NCBI RefSeq assembly: GCF_021484805.1
Contig: NZ_CP090557.1
Location: 422,501-486,500 of the forward strand
DNA length: 64,000 nucleotides
Direction: 5' to 3'
Source of the DNA: Tellurirhabdus bombi
GTDB taxonomy: Bacteria > Bacteroidota > Bacteroidia > Cytophagales > Spirosomataceae
The notes under the pieces are model-generated. The model saw only the letters and a list, made by a program, of their open reading frames with translations, did not search any database and had not been told where the DNA came from. Position numbers and translations under genes: made by a program. How positions within the stretch are numbered: position 1 is the first letter of the stretch; each line of letters begins with the position of its first letter. Of this stretch, positions 30,826 to 40,088 are shown one piece after another.

Positions 30826-30833
30826 TATCTTTG
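30826..30833 (+). promoter_or_regulatory. predicted -7 element for prfC
   Basis: TATCTTTG with a following TGC, the commonest Bacteroidota form, 16 nt after the preceding stop codon. Expected start near 30838 leaves a leader of about 54 nt. Confidence 0.5.
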
Positions 30834-30891
30834 TGCTTCATATCTACGCAGTTGCCATGCTGTGTGGGGCTTTTAGCAGAACTGAAAACCA

Positions 30892-32487
30892 ATGAGTGCT
30901 ATACAAGAAATCAGCCGCCGCCGGACCTTTGCCATCATTAGCCACCCGGATGCCGGTAAAACTACATTAACCGAAAAATTACTGCTTTTTGGTGGGGCCA
31001 TTCAAACCGCCGGAGCCGTAAAATCCAATAAAATTAAAAAGTCAGCAACCTCTGACTTTATGGAAATCGAGAAACAACGGGGTATCTCGGTTGCTACATC
31101 CGTAATGACATTTGAATACCGGGATCTGAAAATTAATATTCTTGATACCCCGGGTCACAAAGATTTTGCCGAAGATACCTACCGCACTCTGACCGCCGTT
31201 GACAGCGTTATTCTGGTAATCGACTGTGTGAAAGGCGTTGAGGAGCAAACTGAGCGCCTCATGGAGGTTTGCCGGATGCGCGATACGCCCGTTATCATTT
31301 TTATCAACAAACTGGACCGGGAAGGCCAGCAACCGTTTGACCTGCTGGACGAGCTGGAAACAAAACTGAACCTTCGCGTTCGGCCGCTGACCTGGCCTGT
31401 TAACATGGGTTCTGATTTCAAAGGCGTTTACAGTTTGTACGATAAAACGATGAACTTCTTCCGGGTTAATAAAACCAAGGTTGAAGATGACGTGGTGGAA
31501 ATCGACATCAATACGCCCGTGCTGGAACAGAAAGTAGGCGAACGTGATGCCGAGCAGCTACGCGAAGACGTGGAACTGATCGAAGGCGTTTATGACCCAT
31601 TTGATCGGCAAAATTACCTGTCGGGTCAGGTTGCGCCCGTCTTTTTTGGCTCAGCGGTGAATAATTTTGGGGTGAAAGAACTCCTGGATACGTTCTGCGA
31701 CATCTCACCTGAGCCCATCGCCCGGGCTACCGATAAGCGCATTGTGAAGCCCGAAGAAACTAAATTCAGTGGCTTTGTCTTTAAAATCCACGCTAACCTC
31801 GACCCACGCCACCGCGACCGGATTGCCTTCCTGCGCATTTGCTCCGGCACGTTCGAGCGGGGTAAGTTTTACCACCATACCCGCCTGGACAAAGACGTGC
31901 GGTTTGCCTCGCCGTTCAGCTTTATGGCCGATAGCAAAAGCATTGTCGAAGAAGGCTTCCCCGGCGATGTAGTAGGGCTTTACGACACGGGAACCTTTAA
32001 AATTGGCGATACCCTGACCGAAGGCGAAGAGCTGCAATACACGGGTATTCCGAGTTTTTCACCGGAAATTTTCAAGGAGCTGGTTAACACCGATCCAATG
32101 AAAGCCAAACAACTCGACAAAGGGATTCAGCAGCTAACCGACGAGGGAGTAGCTCAGTTGTTCACCCTTACCCTCGGCAATCGGAAAATTGTTGGTACCG
32201 TCGGTGAACTTCAGTTTGATGTAATTCAGTATCGTCTTGAGCACGAATACGGCGCGAAATGCCGCTGGACGCCGATGCCTATTTCAAAAGCGTGCTGGCT
32301 TACCTCCGATGACAAGAAAAAACTGGATGAGTTCATTCGGTTGAAGGGAATGCAAATTGCCTATGACAAGGACAACAACCCAGTTTTCCTGGCCGATTCA
32401 GACTGGATTTTACGCATGAACGTGCAGAACAATCCAGACATCAAATTCCATTATACCTCCGAGTTTAAGACGGCCATAGAAGCTTAA
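30892..32487 (+). CDS. prfC: peptide chain release factor 3
   Basis: RF3 is the GTPase that frees RF1/RF2 from the ribosome after peptide release. At 531 residues it has standard length. G1 is [10 protein letters not shown] (about residues 18-27), G2/G3 are [11 protein letters not shown] and [13 protein letters not shown]4 is FINKLDREG. The beta-barrel domain II ([23 protein letters not shown]) and the RF3-specific domain III follow. It is flanked by a consensus promoter and a good terminator, so it is monocistronic. Distinction from EF-G and TypA is clear from length and the [12 protein letters not shown] start. Confidence 0.97.
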   Translation: MSAIQEISRRRTFAIISHPDAGKTTLTEKLLLFGGAIQTAGAVKSNKIKKSATSDFMEIEKQRGISVATSVMTFEYRDLKINILDTPGHKDFAEDTYRTLTAVDSVILVIDCVKGVEEQTERLMEVCRMRDTPVIIFINKLDREGQQPFDLLDELETKLNLRVRPLTWPVNMGSDFKGVYSLYDKTMNFFRVNKTKVEDDVVEIDINTPVLEQKVGERDAEQLREDVELIEGVYDPFDRQNYLSGQVAPVFFGSAVNNFGVKELLDTFCDISPEPIARATDKRIVKPEETKFSGFVFKIHANLDPRHRDRIAFLRICSGTFERGKFYHHTRLDKDVRFASPFSFMADSKSIVEEGFPGDVVGLYDTGTFKIGDTLTEGEELQYTGIPSFSPEIFKELVNTDPMKAKQLDKGIQQLTDEGVAQLFTLTLGNRKIVGTVGELQFDVIQYRLEHEYGAKCRWTPMPISKACWLTSDDKKKLDEFIRLKGMQIAYDKDNNPVFLADSDWILRMNVQNNPDIKFHYTSEFKTAIEA

Positions 32488-32510
32488 TTTATCGAGCCGT
32501 TGACACAAAA

Positions 32511-32547
32511 TGAGCCTGAAAAGATTTCTCTTTTCAGGCTCATTTTT
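32511..32547. terminator. intrinsic terminator after prfC
   Basis: A 14-bp stem (TGAGCCTGAAAAG with its complement CTTTTCAGGCTCA) around a six-base loop, followed by TTTTT on the plus strand. Confidence 0.9.
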
Positions 32548-32567
32548 ATATAAAGCCAATCTAGCCT

Positions 32568-33068
32568 TTAAAACCCATTTTCGTCGGCGCTCGGTCCGTA
32601 ACTACCTGGTATTGGAATGTCCAGTAAACGGAGGAAAACGCCCAACTGTGCCCGGTGGTGGACAATCTGTGAAAAAGATGTTCGAATCATTTCCCCTTTG
32701 GTGCAATCAACGTAAATCTGATCGCCATTGCGCAGAACCCATCTGGGTTCCAATTGCTCGTCGGTAGCTTCCGCCAGATGAGACCGGCCATTCTCCAGCG
32801 ACTTTTCAAAGAAGTCTAACAAGTCAGTGGTATGGTTGATTTTGACAGGTTGGTAAGGACTCGTTGCAAAATCAAGCTCATCGGTCGTGAGTGCCAGCGT
32901 CACCCAGGTTGGCAATTCGGCAATGTGCGTCGCCAGTTGTCGAACGGTCATGCTTTTGGGGTGCGGTTGCCAATCGTACTTGTCGTCCGGGATGCGGCTC
33001 AACATGTTCCGGGTAGTCTGGGCTTCGGCATCCATCTCTTTCAGGAGCATCTCAATGATCTTTTTCAT
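32568..33068 (-). CDS. DinB family protein
   Basis: A 166-residue four-helix bundle protein of the DinB/YfiT superfamily. The start at 33068 (MKKIIEMLLKEMDAE) is preferred over one at 33104, which adds 12 Cys/Lys-rich residues without homology. The metal-binding histidines expected in the family appear in VRQLATHIAELP (about residue 50) and SQIVHHRAQLGVFLRLL (about 135). Members are thiol-dependent transferases or of unknown function. It converges on prfC and is followed upstream by a WYL regulator gene on the same strand, 96 bp away, which may control it. Confidence 0.85.
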   Translation of the reverse strand: MKKIIEMLLKEMDAEAQTTRNMLSRIPDDKYDWQPHPKSMTVRQLATHIAELPTWVTLALTTDELDFATSPYQPVKINHTTDLLDFFEKSLENGRSHLAEATDEQLEPRWVLRNGDQIYVDCTKGEMIRTSFSQIVHHRAQLGVFLRLLDIPIPGSYGPSADENGF

Positions 33069-33164
33069 GCAGCTTTTTTGTTTTATACAAAGAAAACAGG
33101 CCACACTGACAGCCCTATGGCAGTCTAAAATGGGTACCGAAAAATTTATTTTTCAGCTCATTAA

Positions 33165-33854
33165 TTAGTAATTCACGGGCAGTAATTTCATGTACTCGCC
33201 GACCTCGATGTGGTCGTTTTTTCGGAATGGCTGACCGGTTAGTTTGACTTGCTGCATCCGCGATACCCGAAAATCGCGGTACTCTTCGCGTTTGTAACAC
33301 CAACCGATTAGGTGCCAGTTAAAAGCGTAAAAAATCAGTCCAATTGGCTCGATCAGCCGGGTACTAACCTCTTCCGCCTGGTTTTTATAATCGATCTCAA
33401 GCGTTTCCCGACCCGAAATTGCCTTTTGCAAGGTCGATAAATAAGCAAAGTCAGGATTAAAAGCAGCGGGAGCTTGTAAAAAAATGGTATTGGTCAGCAG
33501 TTCAAGACTTTCTTTTTGCGATCCTCGCAAAACCGACTTTACCTTATTCAAGGCGCTGGAATAGTGCGTCTCAATTGATTTGTCGGCAAAGCGCTTCGTA
33601 AGGTTTTCCATCAAAAGCAGCGCGTTGGCTTCCTCCGAGGTGAACGACACCGGCGGCAGGAAGTAGCCCTGTACGACAAAATAACCCTTATGTTGCTCAA
33701 AGCTAACCGGAACGCCCTGCTCGCCCAGCGCTTTGATGTCCCGGTAAACCGTGCGTACGCTGATCTGAAACTTACTGGCAATAGCCTCGGCGGTAACATA
33801 CTTTTTCGTTTGCAGTAGGGTTAGTATGCCGAGGAGTCGGTCGATCCGGTTCAT
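33165..33854 (-). CDS. YafY-type HTH and WYL domain transcriptional regulator
   Basis: A 229-residue regulator: N-terminal HTH_11 (about 1-60; VTAEAIASKFQISVRTVYRDIKAL) and a C-terminal WYL domain (about 135-222; FYAFNWHLIGWCYKREEYRDFRVSRM). The WYL core here reads WHLIGWC, a common variant. Such proteins sense nucleic-acid or other ligands and often control a neighbour, most likely the DinB gene downstream here. It is divergent from pepT with two promoter elements in a 104-bp spacer. Confidence 0.9.
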   Translation of the reverse strand: MNRIDRLLGILTLLQTKKYVTAEAIASKFQISVRTVYRDIKALGEQGVPVSFEQHKGYFVVQGYFLPPVSFTSEEANALLLMENLTKRFADKSIETHYSSALNKVKSVLRGSQKESLELLTNTIFLQAPAAFNPDFAYLSTLQKAISGRETLEIDYKNQAEEVSTRLIEPIGLIFYAFNWHLIGWCYKREEYRDFRVSRMQQVKLTGQPFRKNDHIEVGEYMKLLPVNY

Positions 33855-33886
33855 GGTGTTTTGCGTTTCAGTGGCCGTTTTAGATC

Positions 33887-33906
33887 CAAAATTAATCTTA
33901 TTTTTG
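33887..33906. promoter_or_regulatory. back-to-back divergent -7 elements for the WYL regulator and pepT
   Basis: On the minus strand TAATTTTG (33887-33894) faces the WYL gene; on the plus strand TATTTTTG (33899-33906) faces pepT. Both match TAnnTTTG exactly and lie four bases apart, so polymerase at one should exclude the other. Confidence 0.45.
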
Positions 33907-33958
33907 GGTCCTTGCCCTTCCGCATTACTTCCGACCTTTACCGAAACGATTTTCGCTT

Positions 33959-35212
33959 ATGCAAACTTCAGTAACTGAACGATTCCTTCGTTACGTTCAA
34001 ATTGATACACAGTCTGATCCCTATTCAACGAGCAACCCTTCCACCGAAAAGCAAAAAGACCTGAGCCGCGTTCTGGTTCAGGAACTTCAGGAGCTCGGCA
34101 TTACCGATGCTGAACTGGATGAATATGGCTATGTCTACGCGACTATTCCGGCCAATACGGATAAGCCTAACGTTCCTGTCATTTGCTTCTGCTCACACGT
34201 GGACACCTCGCCCGACGTGACGGGAGCGGGTGTAAAACCACTGATTCACCGCCAATGGGATGGCTCGGACATTGTTCTGCCCGACCGCCGGCATCCAGAT
34301 GAGCAACCCCAGGTGATTCGTTTGGCGGAGCATCCCGACTTGAAGGATCAGGTTGGGAACGACATCATCACCGCTTCGGGCACCACGCTTTTGGGCGCTG
34401 ACAATAAAGCGGGGGTTGCCGAGATTATGGCCGCCGCGGAATATATCATGCAAAATCCTGTCGTAAAGCACGGCGCCGTTCGCATTTTGTTTACACCGGA
34501 TGAAGAAGTGGGGCGCGGCACCGAAAAAGTGGATCTGGAAAAGCTCGGCGCTCAGTTTGGCTACACCATCGACGGCGAAATGCTAGGCACGCTGGAAGAC
34601 GAAACTTTTTCGGCGGATGCGGTTAAAATCACGATTCAGGGTGTCAGTATTCACCCCGGTTTTGCGAAAGGCAAACTGGAAAACGCCTTGAAAATTGCCG
34701 CTGATCTGCTGGCGGCTTTACCAAAAGATACGCTTTCACCCGAAACTACCGAGGGGCGCGCAGGCTTCATTCACCCCGGCCATCTGGCAGGCAATCAGGA
34801 CGAAGCCACCGTTGAATTTATCATTCGGGACTTCTCCGTGGCTGGCCTGCACGAAAAAGAACAATACTTGCAGCAGTTGCTGGATTCGGTGTTGGCCAAT
34901 TATCCGGCGTCTTCGGCTCGTTTGGAAGTCTCTGAGCAATACCGGAATATGAAAGAGATTCTGGACCAACACCCTACCGTGGTGGACTATGCCCTGGAAG
35001 CCATTCAGCGCAGCGACCTGAACCCGGAACGGCGGAGTATTCGGGGCGGCACAGATGGTTCTCGGCTGTCCTTTATGGGCCTTCCCTGTCCTAATATTTT
35101 CGCTGGCGAACACGCTTTCCATTCCAAACTCGAGTGGGTGTCCGTTCAGGATATGGAGAAGGCGGTTGAAGTAATCGTAAATCTTTGTCAGGTTTGGGAA
35201 GAGCGGAGCTAA
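33959..35212 (+). CDS. pepT: peptidase T (aminotripeptidase)
   Basis: A 417-residue M20 family metallopeptidase that removes the N-terminal residue of tripeptides in the cytoplasm. Zinc ligands and catalytic residues are in CFCSHVDTSPD (H and the acid), LLGADNKAGVAEIMA (bridging D), FTPDEEVGRGTEKVD (E-E) and the late AGEHAFHSKLEWV (H). The start MQTSVTERFLRYVQIDTQSD is the usual family start. Length and motif order agree with PepT rather than other M20 enzymes. It ends next to a terminator shared with the convergent ATP-grasp gene. Confidence 0.97.
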   Translation: MQTSVTERFLRYVQIDTQSDPYSTSNPSTEKQKDLSRVLVQELQELGITDAELDEYGYVYATIPANTDKPNVPVICFCSHVDTSPDVTGAGVKPLIHRQWDGSDIVLPDRRHPDEQPQVIRLAEHPDLKDQVGNDIITASGTTLLGADNKAGVAEIMAAAEYIMQNPVVKHGAVRILFTPDEEVGRGTEKVDLEKLGAQFGYTIDGEMLGTLEDETFSADAVKITIQGVSIHPGFAKGKLENALKIAADLLAALPKDTLSPETTEGRAGFIHPGHLAGNQDEATVEFIIRDFSVAGLHEKEQYLQQLLDSVLANYPASSARLEVSEQYRNMKEILDQHPTVVDYALEAIQRSDLNPERRSIRGGTDGSRLSFMGLPCPNIFAGEHAFHSKLEWVSVQDMEKAVEVIVNLCQVWEERS

Positions 35213-35246
35213 AAAAAGCCGGTACAGCCCTAAATCTGTACCGGCT
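35211..35246. terminator. intrinsic terminator between pepT and the Ddl-like gene
   Basis: AGCCGGTACAG (35217-35227) pairs with CTGTACCGGCT (35236-35246). A seven-base T-run follows on the minus strand, so it best serves the gene at 35252; the plus-strand tail is weaker. Confidence 0.82.
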
Positions 35247-35251
35247 CACCT

Positions 35252-36934
35252 TTAAGAATAACGTTCCGTTACGCTCAAAGCCCGCTTTCTTGTCTCAATA
35301 ATCAGCGGATGAACGGGTTTATTCACGACCTCCAATACCTCGGCCAGCGTATCCTTGAACAGCATATTGACAGAAAGTACGTGGCGGCTATGATCCGTTT
35401 GCAGAACCACAACTGGTTTTACAGTGCCCGTTGCTGCTAGCCGAGCATACTGCGCCTTTACTTCCAGCCAACGTGATTCGGCTTCCCCGCCTACGGTGAG
35501 GATAATTTCTTCTTCGGGAATGTTTTTCGCCTTCCGTTCGGCCATGCGCTCATCCAGATTAGCCAGCATATGCCGCAGGTGAAGCGTATCTTTCCCCGTT
35601 CGGGCGCGTTCTTTCAGCGATTGCCGAATCAGGTAAGTAATGGTTTGCGTCACGTTCAGGCCGATCTCCGCCATCTGTTTGAAAATGAGCGACGAAGGTG
35701 ACATGCCCGGAATGGTGTTTGGATCGTGGAGCAAGACCCGCCCGTCAGGCGTCAGAAAACCATCAATCCGCGTGCAGACGTTCATGCCTAGTTTAGCGAA
35801 AACCTCCGTCACATTTTGCTGGATCTTGCGGTTATTTTCCAGCGTCGTTTCTACCGGAATCCGCTTTTTGGTGGTACTGGATTGGTATTTTGACTTAAAA
35901 TCGAAGCTGGTAACGTTGTAAATTTCGGTGGGTGGCAACGGCGTCGGAACCCCCTCCTCATCCTGAATAACGCCGCACGAAAATTCCTGCCCACGGATAA
36001 ATTCCTCAAATAAAACTTCATCCTCGGCATTCACCGAATGAATAACCAACGATTCGCCGCTTGCTGCTACGGCATCCAGTTTGACGAGCAAATCCGCCGG
36101 ATGGAAGATCGTTTCACCCGTTTGGCCAATAACAACCGGAAAGCCAATGCCCTCGTCCAAATTGGCCATCTGCTGCACAAACTGGATTTTTTCGGCTCCG
36201 CTCATGACCGCCCAACGCCCTGCTTCGGACCAACCATCCGGCTGAATCGTGACCGCAAAAAAGCACTGTTCAACGGCTTGGCAGAATTTAGCCAAATCGC
36301 TTTCCCGCACAATGGAAACGCCAATGGAAGAGCCCTGGTGCGGTGCTTTCACTACGATGGGCAAGCCTAATTTATCTTGTAAGGCCGTGAAAAACTCCTG
36401 CTTGTCGGTTTTGTCCCAGCCCTCACGCGTGATGGTCGCCGTTTTTTTCTCTTGTCCGTTGACCAGCGCGATTAATTCATTTTGCAGGGTTTTGTTAATC
36501 CCTACCGCCGAGCCCATAATGCCTGGCCCTGTATAAGGTATCTTGTACCATTCCAGCAAACCCTGAATGGCTCCGTCTTCGCAATCGGGGCCGTGCATGG
36601 CTAGGAAAACAATATCGAAATACTGACGGAAGTCTTCGGGTCGAATCTGCTCGCCGATAGCAGCTATCTGCCGGGCTACTTCCTCGGGCGTACGATCAGC
36701 CAGCGAGTCGATATAAACTTGAAAACGGGTATCATCCTGCGTTGGATAAAACGCCCGGATGTCAGTTTGGTATAAAAGCTCTTCCCGTATCCGAATGAAA
36801 TTGCCCAATCCATCGACAAATACCATAATTGGCTCAAACAAAGACTTGTCAATGTGACTGAGTGCCGTGCGGCCACCCGCAAATGCAACCTCCCGTTCTC
36901 GCGCGGGTCCCCCGAAGAAAATTCCTACTTTCAT
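35252..36934 (-). CDS. long D-alanine--D-alanine ligase-like ATP-grasp protein
   Basis: A 560-residue protein whose first 430 residues follow the D-Ala-D-Ala ligase plan: VGIFFGGPAREREVAFAGG at the start, FLAMHGPDCEDGAIQGLLEWYKIPYTGPG, the ATP-grasp KAPHQGSSIGVSIV, FIRGQEFSCGVI and DPNTIPGMSPSSLIFKQ at the metal site. The metal-site motif has D where Ddl usually has E (ExNTMPGF). An extension of about 130 residues (from about residue 430) with KNIPEEEIILTVGGEAESRWLEVKAQY has no counterpart in canonical Ddl, which is 300-370 residues. It may be a diverged ligase with another substrate. Neighbours are Fe-S genes, not cell-wall genes. Confidence 0.8.
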   Translation of the reverse strand: MKVGIFFGGPAREREVAFAGGRTALSHIDKSLFEPIMVFVDGLGNFIRIREELLYQTDIRAFYPTQDDTRFQVYIDSLADRTPEEVARQIAAIGEQIRPEDFRQYFDIVFLAMHGPDCEDGAIQGLLEWYKIPYTGPGIMGSAVGINKTLQNELIALVNGQEKKTATITREGWDKTDKQEFFTALQDKLGLPIVVKAPHQGSSIGVSIVRESDLAKFCQAVEQCFFAVTIQPDGWSEAGRWAVMSGAEKIQFVQQMANLDEGIGFPVVIGQTGETIFHPADLLVKLDAVAASGESLVIHSVNAEDEVLFEEFIRGQEFSCGVIQDEEGVPTPLPPTEIYNVTSFDFKSKYQSSTTKKRIPVETTLENNRKIQQNVTEVFAKLGMNVCTRIDGFLTPDGRVLLHDPNTIPGMSPSSLIFKQMAEIGLNVTQTITYLIRQSLKERARTGKDTLHLRHMLANLDERMAERKAKNIPEEEIILTVGGEAESRWLEVKAQYARLAATGTVKPVVVLQTDHSRHVLSVNMLFKDTLAEVLEVVNKPVHPLIIETRKRALSVTERYS

Positions 36935-37009
36935 TTTTTAGTATCTATTGACACGGATCTGATCCATGTTACCCAGCGCAAAGAACGCAAGGAGCACAGA
37001 CAAAACAAA

Positions 37010-37040
37010 CAAAAAACCGCCTACCTGGTGGCAGACGGTT
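37010..37040 (-). terminator. intrinsic terminator after the NifU-domain gene
   Basis: On the minus strand AACCG...CGGTT closes an imperfect stem with CT/AG and CC/GG inner pairs, followed by TTTTTT. It separates the Mrp-NifU operon from the Ddl-like gene. Confidence 0.65.
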
Positions 37041-37078
37041 CTATATTCGATAAATGTATAAGCTATCCTGTAGAATTA

Positions 37079-37345
37079 CTAGAAAGCAGGCGTGATGTTG
37101 ACCGCTTCAACCCCGGTAACTTCGGGTACCGACCGCCGGATCGACTCTTCCAGCCCCGCCTTGAAGGTCATGGCTGACATGGGGCAGGAACCGCACGCAC
37201 CCAGTAATTCCAGTCGTACTACTTTATCTTCCGTTATTTCCAATACCTTCACATTACCACCATCCGCTTCCAGATACGGACGGATGCTGTTTAGTGCGGT
37301 ATCGACTTTTTCTTTAAGCAACTCGTAATCAAAAACTGTCTCCAT
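37079..37345 (-). CDS. NifU C-terminal domain Fe-S scaffold/carrier protein
   Basis: An 88-residue NifU-domain protein (NfuA/Nfu type, without the A-type N-terminal domain). The Fe-S binding CGSC motif stands in LLGACGSCPMSAMTFKAGLEE, with the lead-in IRPYLEADGGNVKVLEI. Cluster-bridged dimers of such proteins pass 4Fe-4S clusters to client enzymes. The start at 37345 (METVFDYELL) is chosen over one at 37390, which would add a non-homologous segment. It lies 49 bp downstream of the Mrp-type ATPase gene, a common partner, so the two probably form an Fe-S carrier operon. Confidence 0.93.
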   Translation of the reverse strand: METVFDYELLKEKVDTALNSIRPYLEADGGNVKVLEITEDKVVRLELLGACGSCPMSAMTFKAGLEESIRRSVPEVTGVEAVNITPAF

Positions 37346-37394
37346 TGGATATCTTTTGCAGATTGGGATTGCTGGTTCGTAAATATACAAAAAT

Positions 37395-38501
37395 TTACCG
37401 TGTAATTTCCACTACTTTCGTCTTATCTCGCGTGGCATTGCGCACCGAAACCGATTGCGCCAACGATTCGGCAGCCTCCCGGAAGGCGTCTGCCGAAACG
37501 GGTTCGTTGTCAAGAATGGCCGGTTTTCCTTCATCCCCTGCTTCGCGAATGCTTTGCACCAACGGAATCTGACCCAGCAGAGGGACGTTAAATTTATCAG
37601 CCAGCAACTGGCCACCGCCTTTCCCAAAAATGTGGTATTTATGGGTTGGTAGTTCAGCCGGTGTAAAATAGGCCATGTTTTCAATCACGCCTAGTATAGG
37701 CACATTGATTTGCGGCTGGCGGAACATCGCTAATCCTTTGATAGCGTCGGCCAGAGCTACTTTCTGCGGCGTTGTTACGATAACAGCGCCCGTCACCGGA
37801 ACAGTTTGTACCAAAGACAGGTGAATATCGCTCGTACCCGGCGGTAAATCAATCAACAGATAATCCAGTTCTTCCCAGTTCGTATCCGCGAAGAATTGTT
37901 GCAAGGCTTTGGCAGCCATTGGGCCCCGCCAGACGGTTGCACTTTCGGGAGGCGTCAGAAAACCGATCGACATTAGCTTGATACCAAACTGGCGAATGGG
38001 CTGCAACATATTCCGCCCGTCGATTTGCACCACCTGCGGCTGAATCATCTCAGCCCCAAACATCAGGGGCATGGATGGCCCAAAAATATCGGCGTCGATA
38101 ATGCCTACTTTAGCACCCGACTTGTGCAGGGCAACGGCCAGATTCGCTGTTACGGTTGATTTACCAACTCCGCCCTTACCCGAGGCAATGGCAATAATGT
38201 TTTTTACGTTCGGTAACAGAGGCGTATTCGAGCGCGTCGATGTTACATTGGCCGTCAGGTTAACGACAACCTCAATGTCTTCACCAATGTGCGTGTGAAT
38301 TGCGTTTTCGCAACGTTGGCGAATCAATTCTTTCAGCGGACAGGCGGGCGTGGTTAAAACGACCGTAAAACGCACCTGTCCAACACCCAATTCAATGTCC
38401 TTGACCATTCCCAGCGTCACCAGGTCTTGCTTCAAATCGGGTTCTTCAACATGACGCAGGGCATTCAGGACTGCTTCGGGTGTTAATCTATACGTTGACA
38501 T
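37395..38501 (-). CDS. Mrp/NBP35 family Fe-S cluster carrier ATPase
   Basis: A 368-residue P-loop NTPase. The N-terminal DUF59/MIP18-like domain (about 1-85; ACPLKELIRQRCENAI) leads into the deviant Walker A GKGGVGKST (about 108-116), Walker A' IIDADIFGPSMP and LLIDLPPGTSDI. The C-terminal CxxC cluster-binding pair of many Mrp/ApbC proteins is absent at the expected place (NMAYFTPAELPTHKYHIFGKGG), as in other Bacteroidota homologues. The start at 38501 (MSTYRLTPE) is used; the TTG three codons earlier is unlikely. It probably loads or transfers 4Fe-4S clusters with the NifU-domain protein encoded downstream. Confidence 0.92.
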   Translation of the reverse strand: MSTYRLTPEAVLNALRHVEEPDLKQDLVTLGMVKDIELGVGQVRFTVVLTTPACPLKELIRQRCENAIHTHIGEDIEVVVNLTANVTSTRSNTPLLPNVKNIIAIASGKGGVGKSTVTANLAVALHKSGAKVGIIDADIFGPSMPLMFGAEMIQPQVVQIDGRNMLQPIRQFGIKLMSIGFLTPPESATVWRGPMAAKALQQFFADTNWEELDYLLIDLPPGTSDIHLSLVQTVPVTGAVIVTTPQKVALADAIKGLAMFRQPQINVPILGVIENMAYFTPAELPTHKYHIFGKGGGQLLADKFNVPLLGQIPLVQSIREAGDEGKPAILDNEPVSADAFREAAESLAQSVSVRNATRDKTKVVEITR

Positions 38502-38545
38502 ACAGTACAAGTCGGTTATTTTTTGACAACAGCAAACCGAGCCGG

Positions 38546-39550
38546 TTAGTTTGCATTCGATTCAATTGAAGTAAGCGCCAACACTTGTTTTTGCACTTCT
38601 TCCCGCTCTTTTTCCACATTTATTTTCGGAGAAAGCCGTTCGAGCTTCTTCAGCAGGTTTTGCAAAAACTGCTGGTGCGATTCTGAACCGGCATGAAAGG
38701 GCCGGTGCGCCATCGCCCGCCGAATGCCATCCCACTCACTAATGAAAGCACGAAGTTCGGTATCAAAGACACAATCGGCAAATTTTTCGAAAATGTACTG
38801 CTGGGCAATGGCGTTTGGATGGATCAGATCGGCTTCGTAGAACCGGTAATCCCGCAAATCATCCACCATGATTTCGTACGACGGAAAATAATGAACCTGT
38901 TCGTGCCAGACCGTCAGTTCGTGGCTGATCATGCGTAGCAAAGACTTGCTCGCCTGGTTCATTGGAAGGGTGTCTTTGGTATGCCGCACCGGACTTACGG
39001 TCAGCAGAATTTTCAGCGAGGGGTTAAATCGCTTCAACGAGCGCAGCAAAGTTGTCAGCAACTCCAGACTATGCTCATAGCCGTACAGGTATTTGTCAAA
39101 TAGTTTGCCCGGCATTTTGTGGCAGTTAGCCACTACTTTATTGGTTTCGTGATGCCGATAGACCACCGCCGTCCCCAAGGTTAGAACCAGCCAGTCGGCT
39201 TGATGCAGGGCGTTGGCGGTTTGGGTCAGGCGCTCTTTGAGGAGTTGCGTTAATGCCTCGCGGCTATGCGCCCAGAGTGAGGAATGAAAGTCGTAATGAA
39301 ACCACAAACCATCGCGCTCGACGTACAAGTCCGGATCGGGATCTTTACCATTTATAGCTGCCAGAATCAATTTGGTTATTGACACCGGATTAAACAGCGT
39401 CCCAAATGGATTGGATAATACAGTTAGTTTATAGTCGGCCAGTTGGCTTCCCATTACTTCGGCAAAACAGGAACCAATGGTCACCACATTGGACTTCAGC
39501 TGTATTTTAGCCGGCAATTGTTCGGGTGTTATTTCAGTACGGAATTCCAT
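38546..39550 (-). CDS. GSCFA domain protein
   Basis: A 334-residue protein of the GSCFA family, named for the GSCFA signature that is exact here (VVTIGSCFAEVMG, about residues 26-38). The family is related to SGNH/GDSL hydrolases; WLVLTLGTAVVYRH (about 125-138) and the late DLIHPNAIAQQYIFEKFAD (the DxxH block) support this fold. Substrate is unknown, possibly an acylated glycan. The C-terminal 60 residues are charged and helical. It is followed by a terminator belonging to the upstream ribosomal-protein operon side. Confidence 0.9.
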   Translation of the reverse strand: MEFRTEITPEQLPAKIQLKSNVVTIGSCFAEVMGSQLADYKLTVLSNPFGTLFNPVSITKLILAAINGKDPDPDLYVERDGLWFHYDFHSSLWAHSREALTQLLKERLTQTANALHQADWLVLTLGTAVVYRHHETNKVVANCHKMPGKLFDKYLYGYEHSLELLTTLLRSLKRFNPSLKILLTVSPVRHTKDTLPMNQASKSLLRMISHELTVWHEQVHYFPSYEIMVDDLRDYRFYEADLIHPNAIAQQYIFEKFADCVFDTELRAFISEWDGIRRAMAHRPFHAGSESHQQFLQNLLKKLERLSPKINVEKEREEVQKQVLALTSIESNAN

Positions 39551-39560
39551 ACTTTTATAA

Positions 39561-39592
39561 CAAAAAAGCGACCCGAAAAACTCCGGGTCGCT
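39561..39592. terminator. intrinsic terminator of the rpsF-rpsR-rplI operon
   Basis: AGCGACCCG pairs with CGGGTCGCT; on the minus strand a TTTTTT run follows directly. It lies between rplI and the GSCFA gene on the same strand. Confidence 0.88.
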
Positions 39593-39634
39593 CTAATTAT
39601 TTTCTTTTATAACTACCTAAAAAATAGAGAGTTA

Positions 39635-40075
39635 TTACACAGCCACAATAGTAAATTTGAGGGTGTGTTTTACGTCTTTGTGCAAGTCTAGCACAGCAGA
39701 GTAAGTACCGATTGACTTAACGTCATCCACCGCAATTTTCTTCCGGTCGATTTCGAAGCCTTTATCTTTCAACGCGTCTGCGATCTGTGTAGTAGTAACA
39801 CGACCAAAGATTTTGCCGCTTTCACCAACTTTCGCTGGAATGTCCAACGTCATATCGCCGATTGCTTCTGCTGTTGCCAGCGCGTCATTTTTTACTTTCT
39901 CAGCTTTGTGGGCTGCCTGGCGAATGTTTTCGGTAACAATTTTCTTGTTTGAATCCGACGCCATTACCGCAAAACCCTGCGGAATCAAGTAGTTACGGCC
40001 GTAGCCCGGTTTTACATCAACGATGTCATTTTTATAACCCAGGCCGGCGATGTCAGTTTTCAGAATAATTTGCAT
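39635..40075 (-). CDS. rplI: 50S ribosomal protein L9
   Basis: A 146-residue L9. The N-terminal 23S-rRNA-binding domain (MQIILKTDIAGLGYKNDIVDVKPGYGRNYLIPQGFA matches the family signature), a long connecting helix (about 42-75) and the C-terminal domain (GESGKIFGRVTTTQIADAL) are complete. It is the last gene of rpsF-rpsR-rplI, 13 bp after rpsR and before the terminator at 39561-39592. Confidence 0.98.
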   Translation of the reverse strand: MQIILKTDIAGLGYKNDIVDVKPGYGRNYLIPQGFAVMASDSNKKIVTENIRQAAHKAEKVKNDALATAEAIGDMTLDIPAKVGESGKIFGRVTTTQIADALKDKGFEIDRKKIAVDDVKSIGTYSAVLDLHKDVKHTLKFTIVAV

Positions 40076-40088
40076 GATTCTTAATTGA

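Noticed and set aside
36961-37015. CGCAAAGAACGCAAGG-like string between the NifU-domain and Ddl-like genes, resembling dispersed intergenic repeats
   Set aside because: Only one short, imperfect copy is seen in the window, so a repeat cannot be claimed.
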